DNA from: Cepaea nemoralis
Lineage: Eukaryota; Mollusca; Gastropoda; Stylommatophora; Helicidae
DNA length: 64,000 nt
Assembly: GCA_014155875.1 (NCBI GenBank)
Contig: JACEFZ010011367.1
Coordinates: 1-64,000 of the forward strand
Reading direction: 5' to 3'
Shown: positions 12,154-24,416 of the stretch, in pieces
How the letters are laid out: the number at the start of each line of letters is the position of its first letter
Position numbering within the stretch: position 1 is the first letter of the stretch
Position numbers and translations under genes: made by a program
Notes under the pieces: model-generated
What the model was told of the DNA's origin: nothing
The model's input: only the letters and a program-made list of their open reading frames with translations
The model's database searches: none

Positions 12154-14707
12154 TACATGCGGCCCGCCACAGCTTTACATTTGTCAATGCGGCCCTCCGC
12201 ACGAAAAGTTTGCCCACCCCTGCTCTAAAGAATTCTCGAAGATCAGAGTCTTTACTTCCGCCTCCACAGCAGCTGGATTTTCTTGTCTGCATTTCCTGTC
12301 TATTTGGATGCACACTTAAAAGGATGTACAGAACTCTGTAGGCACTTCTACCCACTCCTCACCAGGTTCTAAGTCCTCAAGTGAACACACCTGCTGAAAA
12401 ATGTCTTCGGCTTGACCCATCCACAACTTCCTTTTTTTTTAACCTGCTGCCGTTTAACTTCTTAACCTCGCTATGCAGTGCATGTTGTTTGTTTGCGTTA
12501 ACTCTGAGATAGGCACGAGCTTGGCACATTTGTATTCTGTCCCTCATGGTTGGAAAATCATGAAGGTAGCGCATCGCCCTGCATGCGGTATCTTTTGTAC
12601 ATCCAAGAATAGTGCGCATGGCTTCAGCTCTGTATCCTTTCCATCCTTTCTATCTGCTTATGGCTGAGAGTCAGGATCACCATCGCATACTCCAGAACAG
12701 AAAGGACTAGTCCCTCGTAAAGAAGACATAGATGGCGCTGCTCTCAGTTTGCCGCTGCCATCACCCTCATCGCAGCCAAACCCCGCTTGGCCTTTGTTAT
12801 CACCTGGTCTACGTGCTCAGTATAAGCTAGGCTTCGATCAAATCGTATCCCCAGGTAATTCATTGCCTGCGTTCTTTCCACCGTCTCTGAGCCCAGATTT
12901 ACAGTTGGCGTTGGGGTGTTAGCAATATGGTTATTCAAAGAAATCCATGTCATTGTTGCTTTTGTTGGGTTGACCATTGCCCCAGATTCAACACACCAAA
13001 ATGCTTATACGATTGAATTTGGTTTATAGTTCTACAACAACCTAATCTCTCTGTCTTACCCTGACGATACAGTAAAACATCGTTTGCATACGACAATGTC
13101 CTCCCCAGTCCTATGATTTGCTCGCTGGTGATTCTCACAGTGTAGGCGTTTAACAGCACAGGAGATAATGGTGATATACCTGTGGTAGGCCAGGATAAAT
13201 TGTTGTTGGTTCTGAAGTCCAACTGCCACATCGAAAGACTACTTTCCGTTGGAAGAGGACAGCAGCGACCCAGCTAAGGAAGAAAGGACTTATTTTGAGT
13301 TCAAGAAGCTGAAGTTGATAAATCCACTGGTACTCTGTTGGACACGTCAGCAAATGTTTCAATGTCTGAGTGGAAACCTTAATAGACATCATGGGCAAAA
13401 AACTGTTGCATTGTCCAGGTTTCTCTTTTTGGACGGTACCCTCCCAGGGCAGGAGGGAAAACACCTTGCCTCTCCAGCTGGCTTGATATTTTTTTGGCAA
13501 TTAACTTCTCCAGCAGCTTGCCTATTGTGTTCTGTATGGTTATTACTCGATATCCCTGAATTTCTGCGTGGTCTTTGCCAGGCTTCGGCAAAGGAATCAG
13601 AAAGCTGTGTAACCACTCCTCCTTGATGCTAGCACTCCCTATACTGTTGTTGTACATGTCTGCTAGTTTCTCTAGGTCGTTGTCGGTACACCTATTGATG
13701 TCGTCATATCTTATACCAGCTGGCCCTGGAGCGCTGTTATTTTATCGTCGAAGCACAGCCTTGGTTTCTTTCACTGTCACTGTATCTTCATCCGAAATGT
13801 TCTGGGCCTTGCACATTTCTGATGTAACCTCATTGGCAAGATCTTGGCCTCTCATGTCTGTCTGGTTGCTCTGCTCTAGAAAGAGTTCGAAGAGGGCTTT
13901 GCCCTTGTTCTCGTCAGTCCTCTGCCAGATGAGGTCAGCACCTTGGAAGTCAGGAATACTATTATTCTTGACTACCTCACTCATGCTTTTATGTAGTCGC
14001 CAGAACAATTTCAGTGTCTTGTCTGTGCTTACTCTTTGGCATACCTCTGCCCATTTTATTTTTTCACTTTTAACCACCTTGACCAATTTTTTTTTTTTAA
14101 AGTAGCTTAATTTGTGTGCATCTCTCTTTCTAAGTGCATGCAGGGACTAGGATGGGCAACTCGGTTATTCTTGGTGTTTTGCCATTTCCTTACAGCACTA
14201 CGTTTATCCACCCAATCCTTTTCCACCTCAAAATGCTATCAAGGTGGCTGCTCCCAGCTTTTGTTCCTGCCATGAAGCTTTCTGTGCTTGTCGCGCCTTA
14301 TTTTACCCACCACATCTTGCCCTGTATTGTCATACTGGAAAATCTTTACCGTTTACTTATGCAGCCTGGTTCTGCCTTTCTCCACCAATATGCTGCAATG
14401 GTGATGGTCGCTGCCATGGTACCTTAGGACACCCCATCTACATACTGCAGTGAGTGAAGGAGAAACCAGCGCCAGATAAATAGCACTGTCCTCATCACCT
14501 GGACGACTTGTCGTCCTGGTGACACAGCCACTGTTGATACAAACCAGTTCAATGGTTTCAAGTGCAGTATCGAGCTCCTCCCCCTGTGTGTTGGAGGAAA
14601 TGTTTTCCCATGATCTGCCTTTAGCGTTGAAATCGCCACAGAAAATAACATTTTTCTCGTTACCTAATATGTCACTTAAGGGTTGAAAGTCTGTACTTCA
14701 TTGGTGC

Positions 14708-14950
14708 TTATTTGTATATCCTTGTTAGAACGTTGAAGTCAACTCTAGCATTTTTTTGGCTGTTTGTGATTACTGGGCAAATTTATGTTCAGTAGTGTGC
14801 CATTGCTTTCTGAACGACTGGCACTCATATCGTTGTACGGAAACCAGCTCAAGGCGGTCTACTTCATAATAGCCCGCAACTGTGTTTCCACCGCGGTATG
14901 CGTGATTACGAATTGCATTCGTAATCCCTCCGTCACAGAGTTGGCTCATT
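14708..14950 (-). repeat. SINE-1 copy, diverged
   Basis: Minus-strand copy sharing GAAAGCAATGGCACACTAC and CGTAATCACGCATAC with the other copies. It lies at the 5' edge of the I-like LINE. Confidence 0.7.
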
Positions 14951-15002
14951 GGTGGTGTAATGATAACAAGCAAGAAGAAGCAGAATAAAAAGACGAGGAT
15001 TA

Positions 15003-15288
15003 GAGGAGGAGGAGGAGGAGGAGGAGGAGAAGGAGGAGAGGAGTAGGAGGAGGAGGAGGAGTAGGAGGAGGAGGAGAGGAGGAGGAGGAGGAAGAGGAGG
15101 AGGAGAGGAGTAGGAGGAGGAAGAGGAAAAGAAAGAGGTGGAGGAGGACGGAAAAGAAGAAGAAGAAGAAGAAGAAGAAGAAGAAGAAGAAGAAGAAGAA
15201 GAAGAAGAAGAAGAAGAAGAAGAAGAAGAAGAAGAAGAAGAAGAAGAAGAAGAAGAAGAAGAAGAAGAACAACAACAACAACAACAAC

Positions 15289-15334
<46 letters not shown>

Positions 15335-15342
15335 AGAAGTAA
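15003..15342. repeat. (GAG)n, (GAA)n and (AAC)n compound microsatellite
   Basis: Three trinucleotide blocks in sequence, purine-rich on the plus strand. All ORFs here are low-complexity translations. Confidence 0.98.
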
Positions 15343-16057
15343 CTTTGTTTTAAACTATGTCCTACTATGCCAGACATTAGAGGCATGCACATAAAAGATC
15401 CATATCCGGTTAATCTCTTTGAGGAGCGGATGAAGCGGGTGTCTCAAATGTTGAGGTAATTCAATAGAATTACTGCGATAACGAGGTGAGATGCGTCCAG
15501 TCACAACTGAATTATAAGACACTCAGATGGCTAGCTCTGCTTGTAATCAGCAGTGTTGGAATATTCTGGTGCCGGTAATGCTGACGCCTGTGATCATGAA
15601 TCCCTTTCAGAAATGGCGATAGTGTAGTTGGACACAATCGTCAGTTATAGTGCTCTACCCAAGAGCGGTTGTAAGAGGAAATGGGTAAGCTGAATTTGTT
15701 TTTCCTTGGCTCGCTATTAACTAACGTGTAGTCCACAGGTGTTCTATTACTTCTAGTGCACTTGGCTCTTTTTTTTTCGCATGGATTAGCTTTTCCTAAT
15801 GAGTGTCCCTCGTCATCAGGCGAATCCACTCCGACTTCAGAGGTGGCAGAGTGACAAGCCAGGCTGCTGTGAAAGACGGATGAGAAATGGACAAGGCTGA
15901 TAAAGCGAATACCCTCAGAGAGGCGGATGATTAAACGGATCACATATCGACTACATTCGCTAGACTACAGAGCATCAAGTCAAACGGGGTGGAGATACAC
16001 AAGGACACGAGAAACGGGGAAAGGGAGGGGAGACGAATAGTCAACCAACACAGTACT
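15343..16057. other. No gene; second copy of a dispersed repeat
   Basis: The block 15784-15843 repeats 8788-8857. Otherwise nothing recognised. Confidence 0.5.
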
Positions 16058-16065
16058 GGTGTCGT

Positions 16066-17405
16066 TAGGGTTGCCAGACGTCCGGCAAAGAGAGGACATG
16101 TCCTCCTTTTTAGCCTAATGTCCTCCGTCCGGCAGGCGAAGCTAAAAACCTTTAAAATGTCCGGTTTTTTAAATATTTTATGTTATCATTTTTATGTATT
16201 GTTGTTACAACTTACAATGTATCTACACTCTGCCGTGTGGTTACATTCTTTATTAAAACCAATTGCTAAACATTTATTTAATTTTCCTATTTATACCAAA
16301 TGTGAAACACCAATTATTTGTATAATTTGAATCTAACTGTTGCTCTATTCGGCAACACTAACAATGCTGTAGTCTCTATGGTCAAAATGTTAATGTTATT
16401 TCCGGTTCCGGTAGCAGAGACGCCACTTAAAATTGTTTTGTTTTTTTTAAATTTGTAATTTTTGCCGTCTATGTTTATGAAAATGGCTTCTACAAAGAGA
16501 AAATGCAAATTCTCGAACACTATGAAAAATAAGTTTCCATGCTTCGTTGAAGGACGCAACGAGAATGAGGCAAAGTGTACGATTTGCGATAGTTACTTGT
16601 CCGTTGCCAACAAAGGAACTACTGACTTGGAGCGCCATGTTGACAGTGAGAGACATAGAAACCTAATCAAAGTGTCCACGTCATCTAGCACATTGACGTC
16701 TTTTTTTCAGCCTAAGTACTCAAATGTGTTGCTGAAAGCGCATGCGGCTGAAGCAACTTTGGCATTTCATACAGTTTGTCATCATCAGTCTTACAACTCG
16801 ATGACCTGCACAGCTGGTTTGATGCACACATTATTTGAAGATTCAGAAATTGCTAAAAATATTGCTTGTGCAAAAACAAATACTGAAACAATAATAAACC
16901 AGGGGATTGTCCCCCAAACTGTTGATGAATTGGATAAATCAGTAAGTGGTATTTCATGTTTCGATCTTTCGACAGATGCTAGCAATCACGGTTCGCAGAA
17001 AATATTTCCGATCGTTGTTCAGTACTTTGACTGGAAAGCAGGTGGAATCCAAACTAAGATTCTCGAGTTAGACAACACACCAAATGAAACCTCAGAAACT
17101 ATATCACAGTATATTTTGAGAACACTCCAAAAACATGATTTGTACTCCAAATGTGTTGCTTTTGCTGGTGACAATGCCAATGTGAATTTTGGAGGCATTA
17201 ACAGAAGAGAAGGTAGAAATGTGTTCTCGCATTTGGCAGCTATTGTAATAAAATTGTACTGATTGTGGGTTTAATCTGGAACGATTTAAATGAAACATTC
17301 AATATGTCCTCCTTTGTCCTCCTTTTTGTCTTATTATGTCCTCCTTTGTCCTCCTTTTTGTCTTATTATGTCCTCCTTTTGGTGGCCACGTATCTGGCAA
17401 CCCTA
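16066..17405 (+). mobile_element. Compact hAT element with perfect 8-bp TSD
   Basis: Begins TAGGGTTGCCAGACGT and ends ACGTATCTGGCAACCCTA, flanked by GGTGTCGT at 16058-16065 and 17406-17413. Subterminal GTCCTCC motifs occur at both ends (around 16098-16130 and 17305-17385), probably multiple transposase-binding sites. At 1340 bp it is shorter than an autonomous hAT element and encodes only the N-terminal part of a transposase. Confidence 0.95.
16462..17262 (+). CDS. C-terminally short hAT transposase (BED finger plus part of catalytic core)
   Basis: An uninterrupted 266-residue ORF fills most of the hAT element. Residues about 38-67 form a BED-type zinc finger (CTICDSYLSVANKG then HVDSERHR, a C-x2-C...H-x5-H arrangement). 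Residues about 170-240 contain the start of the RNase-H-like core (CFDLSTDASNHGSQK, and later FAGDNANVNFGG), where two acidic catalytic residues are expected. The helical insertion, the last catalytic glutamate and the dimerisation domain are missing; the ORF ends soon after the second acidic motif. The start is the first of three nearby methionines (16462, 16471, 16477+), and the third may be the true one. It cannot be an active transposase alone, but it could still bind the inverted ends. It is the only intact transposase-like ORF in the window. Confidence 0.75.
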   Translation: MPSMFMKMASTKRKCKFSNTMKNKFPCFVEGRNENEAKCTICDSYLSVANKGTTDLERHVDSERHRNLIKVSTSSSTLTSFFQPKYSNVLLKAHAAEATLAFHTVCHHQSYNSMTCTAGLMHTLFEDSEIAKNIACAKTNTETIINQGIVPQTVDELDKSVSGISCFDLSTDASNHGSQKIFPIVVQYFDWKAGGIQTKILELDNTPNETSETISQYILRTLQKHDLYSKCVAFAGDNANVNFGGINRREGRNVFSHLAAIVIKLY

Positions 17406-17419
17406 GGTGTCGTGGACCT

Positions 17420-18045
17420 TTGCCGACTGAATGGTTAGACGTGTAGTGATAACTAGCTAACTGCCTAACGTTACAGACTGAATGGTTAGACGTGCAGTGA
17501 CGACTAGCTAACTGTATGTAACAACTGTCATTTACTGAATGGTTAGACATGCAGTGACGACTAGCTAACTGTATAACGTTACAACGTTACAGATTGAATG
17601 GTTAGACCTGCAGTGACGACTAGCTAACTGTATGTAACAACTGTCATTTACTGAATGGTTAGACATGCAGTGACGACTAGCTAACTGTATGTTACAACTG
17701 TCAGTTACTGAATGGTTAGACATGCAGTGACGACTAGCTAACTGTCTGTAACAACTGTCATTTACTGAATGGTTAGACATGCAGTGACGACTAGCTAACT
17801 GTATAACGTTACAACGTAACAGATTGAATGGTTAGACATGCAGTGACGACTAGCTAACTGTCTAAAGTTACAGATTGAATGGTTAGACCTGCAGTGACGA
17901 CTAGCTAACTGTCTGTAACAACTGTCATTTACTGAATGGTTAGACATGCAGTGACGACTAGCTAACTGTATAACGTTACAGACTGAATGGTTAGACATGC
18001 AGTGACGACTAGCTAACTGTCTGTAACAACTGTCATTGACTACCT
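17420..18045. repeat. About 58-60-bp minisatellite, roughly 10 units
   Basis: Unit contains ACTGAATGGTTAGACATGCA, GTGACGACTAGCTAACTGT and a variable spacer, either CTGTAACAACTGTCATTT or ATAACGTTACA. Units with the two spacer types are interleaved. Confidence 0.95.
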
Positions 18046-18072
18046 ATATAGTTAGTATCTTGCTGTGTTTGG

Positions 18073-18296
18073 CGGGGGGGGGAGGGGGGGGGGGGGGGGG
18101 GGGGGGGTGGGGGGGATCTTGAGCCTGAGGAATTCAGGCCGCCTGGCTAGTGCAGTCGTCGCAAACTGTGCAGGTTAGGGTTTTCTTTTTTCACCATTCA
18201 GAAAAAAAAAAAATCCACACTGTACCGAGGATTCGAACCCGGGTCTCCAGAAGGAGAATCCAGCATTCTAGCCACTCGGCCAGCTGCTCCCCTAGC
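18073..18296 (-). repeat. SINE-2 copy (tRNA-derived) with C-rich tail
   Basis: On the minus strand the head reads TGGCCGAGTGGCTAGAATG (box A) and GGGTTCGAATCCTCGG (box B), resembling a tRNA with a long variable arm. The body shares TGACTGCACTAGCCAGGCGGCC-like sequence and CTCAAGATCCCCC with the copy at 26826. The 3' end passes into about 40 bp of nearly pure C (18073-18115 as G on the plus strand). Confidence 0.85.
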
Positions 18297-18640
18297 TAAC
18301 TAACTAATTACCTAGGTTACTAAATTACTAACTAATTAACTATCTAAACAACTAACTACCTAACTAACTAACTAGCTAACTGCATAACTAAAAAGATAAC
18401 TAAGTAACTAACCAGATGGCTAACAAACTAGCTAGGTACCCAAATAACTAATCAACTAACTAAATAATTAACCAAACAAACTAACTAAGAAACGAATATC
18501 TAACAAACTAAATGACTATCTGACTGACTAACTAACTAACTAACTAACTAACTAATACACTAATAACTAGCAAACTAAACAACTAACAATGAAACAACTA
18601 ACTACACACCAACTGAATAACTAACTAATTAACCCATAAT
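18297..18640. repeat. Degenerate (CTAA)n tract
   Basis: Loose repeats of CTAA and AACT with many substitutions over about 340 bp. Confidence 0.85.
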
Positions 18641-18779
18641 ACAATCGGCAACAAATTATAAGATGACAAACAGAACATGAAAGTCATGATCACCAATCTC
18701 TGCTCCAGACCAGCAATCTAAAACATGTAGAAGTTGGAGAAGGGTCAGGAGCAGGAGGAAAAAGGAGGAGGGAGAGGAG

Positions 18780-19162
<383 letters not shown>

Positions 19163-19591
19163 GCACACATAGACTGCTACACGTCCGCTAATCTTCATTT
19201 ATCTCATGTACTAACACACAGTCTTGCCGTGAGACCATCTGCGTAAATCATTGTCTTATCGTCTTTCAGTCGTCTGGTTCCGGGATAAACCACTCTTGGA
19301 CCCTGGTCACCGTGTCCGTTGTCATTCTTCCTTAAGACCTTTTAGTCGATCCATTAGCGGAGCGCGGTATTCTAGCGACGTTTACTGACCAAGGTGAAAC
19401 AAATGTCTGGGAACAAGAACATATGACAGCGGGCATTTGTGGTTAGTTAAAGTAACAATTTTAACTAATTCTGTGCCAAACAAAAATTAGATGTGTACCT
19501 ACAAACATGGATAGTGGATACTGGGGAGTAGTGGTGTCACAGTTATGATTTTAAAATTGTTAATATGGTAGCAGACATGTTGAATTGTACA

Positions 19592-20104
19592 GTAAAACTT
19601 TGATTAACTATCACTCATTTAACCGTCAGTTTCTGTTATCCGTCATCGTCTAAGATACCCCCCCCCCCCCAAAAAAAAAATGCTTATCAACAAACAAACA
19701 GACATCTTAACAATTGTCCACGCATTACTTTTACACCCTACTGTATACAGCTGAAGGTGACTGTACTGTATGATGGCGAAGTGACTAATCGTCGGTGGCG
19801 GAGGATTTGAACTCGATGTATTTTTTCAGAATGGTTCCACAACGTTTTCGTGCCTCAAGGTAGAGCTCATATGGCCGAAAAGCAGTTGCCGTAGAAAGCA
19901 CTGCTGTAAATGACAATGCCCCGACACACCCCTCTTGTGAACTCAAAAATAATGATGGCAAAGTACATGCCTCTTTCTCCAAACAAGTACAACTGCACTT
20001 ATCCAGCCTATAGACCAGGGCATAATTGAAAATATGAAGAGACGTTACATAAAAGCTTGTATCCAAGGCTTGCTTACATCTGATGATGCCATGATTGTGA
20101 AATA
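19592..20104 (+). pseudogene. pogo/Tigger-like transposon fragment with DDE domain remnant
   Basis: The left part (19592-19660) contains CAGTAAAACTTTGATTAAC and TTATCCGTC, resembling the ends of pogo/Tigger elements. From about 19860 to 20095 the plus strand encodes DNAPTHPSCELKNNDGK and, one frame over, TTALIQPIDQGIIENMKRRY. These are the conserved end of the DDE_1 catalytic domain of Tc1/mariner-superfamily pogo transposases (usual form NTTxxxQPxDQGxIxxxK). At least one frameshift separates the pieces. The 3' part is missing. Confidence 0.8.
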
Positions 20105-20288
20105 ATTTTGGAAGAGATACAACACACCGTGTTACTAGTAGAAAGTGAGGAAAAGTTACAAGACCTAGTGGAACAAGTAAACAGGCACAGTGCAGAATGT
20201 GGCTTAGATATTAACATCCAAATAACAAAATCTATGATAATTAGCAGTGAAAAGGAAAGGTCATCAACAACTCATCAAGTTCTTGGCA
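20105..20288 (+). pseudogene. LINE reverse transcriptase fragment
   Basis: About 58 residues beginning HTVLLVESEEKLQDLVEQ and containing HSAECGLDINIQITKS. This matches the segment just after the FADD catalytic motif of RTE-like LINEs (usual form ADDTVLLAESEEELQ). It is truncated at both ends and lies head-to-head with the endonuclease fragment that starts at 20289 on the other strand. Confidence 0.8.
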
Positions 20289-20554
20289 CCGACTGCTTTG
20301 TGATCTGTGTTTATACTGAAATTGGGCACAGCCCTTGCATCTAATATATTTCTCTTTCTGTTATTTCTTGTTAATATAAAATCAATTTGGCTTTTAGTAT
20401 CTAGATCGTTCCATTTATACTAGGTGAAATACTAGGTTTATAGAATGTGTTTGTTATATAGAGGTCGTGTTGGTTGCAGAGATCTATCAATTTACTTCCG
20501 TTATCATTCCTTTCATTATGCTGATCTCCAAATGCTCCCAGATTTTTTTTCTAT

Positions 20555-23500
20555 CCATCCATCCATCCATCATGTGCCATGCCGGTAAGCGTGGAAGGTC
20601 ATGTTTTGCCATCTCACTCGATCACCAGAGTCGTGGATCAGCTCCGTGTTCCTGTCTCGACCATGCTATGTGGCCAAGCCATTCAGGTATTTGCCTCTAG
20701 GTCTTCCTCTTGGTCTGTTCCCTTCGATCTTACCAGTTGTCACCAAGTTCTCCAATCCATTTCTTCTCATAACATGCCCAAAGAATTTTGACTGTCTGCG
20801 TCTAATGTCTCTAATACGTTTACGATCTTCGTTTGTTTCTTGAAGGACCTGTTCATTGGTCTTTCTGGCTGTCCATGGTATTCTTTGCATTTTCCTCAGA
20901 AACCACATTTTTACAGCCATCAGATGTTTTTCAGCTTGACTGCTCATTGTCTAAGCTTCACATCCATATAAAAGTACAGGTTCTATGTAGCACCTCAACA
21001 CTCTTTTTCTCGTTTCAATTGACATCTTTTTATTGGTCAGTATGTTTTTCATCTTGCTAAAGGCTACCTTAGACATGGCGATTCTTGTTCTAATCTCTTC
21101 AAGGCATCTCCCATCAGATGTTATTACTGTTCCGAGATAATTGTACCTATTTACTTGTTGAAGAATATTCCCATTTACTTGTATATTACATTGTGGTATT
21201 TCGCTCTTCCTAGTGATGACCATAACCTGTGTCTTTTTACAATTTAATTCTAACCCACATTGTTCACTGTGTGTAACAACTGCATCTACTAAATGTTGCA
21301 GGTCCTGTTCATTGTCTGCAATCAATACTGTATCGTCTGCATATCTGTGACAACACCGGCCTGGTTCTCGGTGGTTGTCAACATATTTTAATTGGGGTTC
21401 GTTATTACCTTCTGTCTTCCCTCTTACTAGATTCGTCCCCAGGACGGTTCACGGATGACACTACCCATATGACGACTGTGGACACAAGAAGACACCTAAC
21501 TGACTATATGAGAACAACCTTATAAAAGGCAGATCTAGAATCTTTATTGGAGATTCCGATACACAGATGAACAAACCAACAGACAGACATACAGCAATGA
21601 ACAGTCACTTGGGTGAGAGTAGTCTGCTTGACATTCTCATCATCCCACATAGGTATGTCAGTGTAGTATCGAGTGTCAGTGTGTAGATCGAGATGGTAAG
21701 ACACATTTACCTGATCCTGTATGATGCCTCCTGGAGCTTCGGAATTTGTCCAAGTAAAGTTCAACAGCCACTAGTCACTTGGCTTTTAGCACAATCGAAA
21801 GTCACAGCACACCGCCACAGCAAATAGGCACTCAGGAATCAGCAATGTGTTAACAGCACACAGGCCACTGCAAACAGGCACTCAGCCACAGGAACATCAA
21901 AGGGGTTTCTGTAAGCAAGAATAGGCCAGGTGTACCCATCCATCATACCCTTGCACAATACACCCTACATCAACATGCATTCCACACTAACATCCCTATT
22001 CATTGTGGTCAGTTCCTCCAGCTCAGACCACAATAGTATTATGTCTGACTTTCCAGACATGTCTCACCGACGGGTTAAGTTACGACTCCTGGTAATCTCA
22101 ACGTAAGTCAGTAGCTTTCCAGCCACAAGTCTCATACCTAATTGATAGTAGATATGATGAAAGGTTCCATTCATGAGGATGGCAGAAATCCATACCTCCC
22201 ATGAAGATCATCAAGTGTTATTGGCCTGGATCATCCTTCCTAATCACCATTTTGTCTCATCAGGAAAGTAGATAAGCCTATCAGGATACCTCAGGTCAGT
22301 ACTCTATTACACCTCCAAGGTTAATGGAAGATACTCAAGCTACATTGATAACTAACCTGAAATACTGAATGAAAGACCAGACAAACAACAGAAGAGTTTC
22401 GGGTTCTTGTGTTTGTCGCTTTCCACCCTTCTGCATCGGATAACTGGATTTCTGTTGTGTGTGGGTGTATGAATATATAGACACTCATCACCTGAATAAA
22501 TTCCTTTGGCTGCCTAGGAACTGTGTCGACTCAAACATCCCAAACAATCTGGTTCCGATGAAAGTGTAGAGACAATAGAAAGATAGACCCGCATAACAAA
22601 GTATTCCATTCTCAGTAAGGGAACTGTAGAGTCACACAACATTGATGAAATATCCACGCGATACGTGAGTGGGTGTTTCCCCACCGCTATACTAGCCCAA
22701 GGTTCAATCCCTAGTAGGTGTGAAGATATCTTTCCCCCTTCTGACTAAGCCCAGTTAAATAACAACAGGCCCATAGGTCGATAACAACTTCCCAGCTTAT
22801 AGCCTCCTACATATTTGGGTTTCACCGTAATGAGAAACGCATAGTGGTTCTCGCTCGTCACATGAGTGCTTGACAAGTACTGGTTTCAACCACGCCACCT
22901 GATGATGATTCGAAACATACTAATGTCAACCTCGTCATTAAGGGAATCAAATTAAAGCTCTGTTCAAGAGAAAGTTCTTCTGTCAGAACCATAATTCCCT
23001 CAAATACTCCATTATTAAGATAGGGCGTCGAATGTATTGTTAATTTGCTTCCAACTGACTGCTCCGCAGAGCTGGCTAGCAAAATACATTTCGTCGTGTC
23101 TGCTGAACATTGTCTTCAGCTTAATCTAGGTCATAGTACACACACAGGCTTACTACACAGTTAGCATGCCTGATTGAGACCCAACTAACAGCCGATGTCC
23201 GCTGACTCGGGGTCAACGTGTACATATCGGTCAGAGCACAGGATACGGCGCAATTGGCCGACCTGGTCAAGAATTGGCCCACAACTGAAATACAAACTAT
23301 AGCCAAGCGACGCCAAGTATAAAGGTGTGTTACCTTTAAAGCTTAGGAACAAATATGCAACAGACACCGACCTGGTAGGTTCATCAGGTTCTGGGCTGTA
23401 GGTTCCGTCTGGAGCCCCAAAAGTACAACATGATACAGCTGGTCAAAGACATGGCTCCTCGTCTCAAGGACAACAATGCCACCACTGCAGATCAATCTAT

Positions 23501-24416
23501 AATTCCATATGAATCGCATAGATTACAGCTGGCGGACACAGCCGTGAAAGGAGAGCTACAACAACACCATTAGCTGTGGAACATTCTCCGGCTCCCCGTG
23601 ATGTCAATTACACAGCTGCGATAGATGCGGCCTCCCTTGTTGATGACTGGCTACCGAATGGCCTCTTCGTGTCAGGTCCGTAAGAACACACTCACCGAAC
23701 TTGCCGAAAACTTCCGACCATTACCTCACGAAAGTGAAGGCAACCCAGCATTCCCCGAGTTTTAGTAGAGTGTGCGATTTACAACAGAACAGATCTACGC
23801 ACACTCTAAGAATTGAGTTATGATTCTCGGGACCCCGTGAAGTTCATGACAATCCCGAGTCATAACACTCAAGGACCCAGAAGGACGGTCCCTAACGCTT
23901 TTACTCGGAAATCCCCCTCTCACCCGCCATAAAATGTAGCCTAGCCACCGAGACGGTGTGGGGTAGAGTTGGTACTGTGTTGTCCCGTCTGAGACGCACT
24001 TGCGTTTCGCGACAATATCTAATGTTATTGATGCATCGTCCTCCAATGTTGACTCCTTCCATATCTTCAATATATCTGAAAATACTTTCACTGTACAGGG
24101 AAAACAGATCTGGAGACATTACACATCCCTGTCTCACACCTCTCTTAATAGGCTGATATTGGCCTACTTCATTATCAACTCTTATGGCAGATTGTTGTTT
24201 CCAATATATGTTTTTTACAAGTCTAATGTCTTTTCCATCAATTTGTAGATCTTCAAGCATCCTTATCATGTCGACATGTCTCACTTTATGGAAAGCCTTT
24301 GTGTAGTCAATAAAGCAAAGGTGCAGATCTTTGTTTACTTCTATAGATCGTTCAATTACGGTTCTCAGTAAATACACAGCATTTACTGTACCCTTTCCTT
24401 CTACAAACCCACTCTA
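20555..24416 (-). mobile_element. RTE (BovB-like) LINE, 5'-truncated, nested, itself interrupted
   Basis: 3' end with (ATGG)n tail at 20555-20578; C-terminal RT and tail at 20579-21345 (NILQQVNRYNYLGTVITSDG, VLLYGCEA, FFGHVMRRNG). After the foreign segment 21346-24014, the 5' part at 24020-24416 carries FIDYTKAFHKVRHVDMI and GVRQGCVMSPDLFSLY. The copy stops at the GFVEGKG residues, a typical 5' truncation. TSD TTTTTCTAT occurs at 20546-20554 and 24417-24425. Residue differences such as AFHKVRH for AFDRVRH (loss of a catalytic Asp) show that it is inactive. Confidence 0.9.
21346..24014. mobile_element. Unclassified 2.67-kb insertion with TG...CA ends and 5-bp TSD
   Basis: Starts TGTGACAACACCGG and ends TTGCGTTTCGCGACA. 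It is flanked by ATATC at 21341-21345 and 24015-24019, and interrupts the RTE reading frame between the Tyr and Ala of the YADD motif. TG...CA ends and a 5-bp duplication are typical of LTR retroelements. A TATA-like TTATAAAAGG is at 21521. I could not find two long terminal direct repeats or any gag/pol ORF, so it may be a solo LTR-like or non-autonomous unit. All frames are broken. Confidence 0.7.

Noticed and set aside
13575..14105. Plus-strand ORF of 176 aa
   Set aside because: It is the antisense of the I-like LINE RT region, where the minus strand carries the recognisable motifs.
18200..18296. Possible tRNA gene (also 26828 and 55118)
   Set aside because: Boxes A and B are present, but the cloverleaf is imperfect and the head is joined to a shared SINE body; treated as SINEs.
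21346..24014. Complete two-LTR retrotransposon
   Set aside because: I looked for matching direct repeats at the two ends and did not find them, so only the insertion is claimed.
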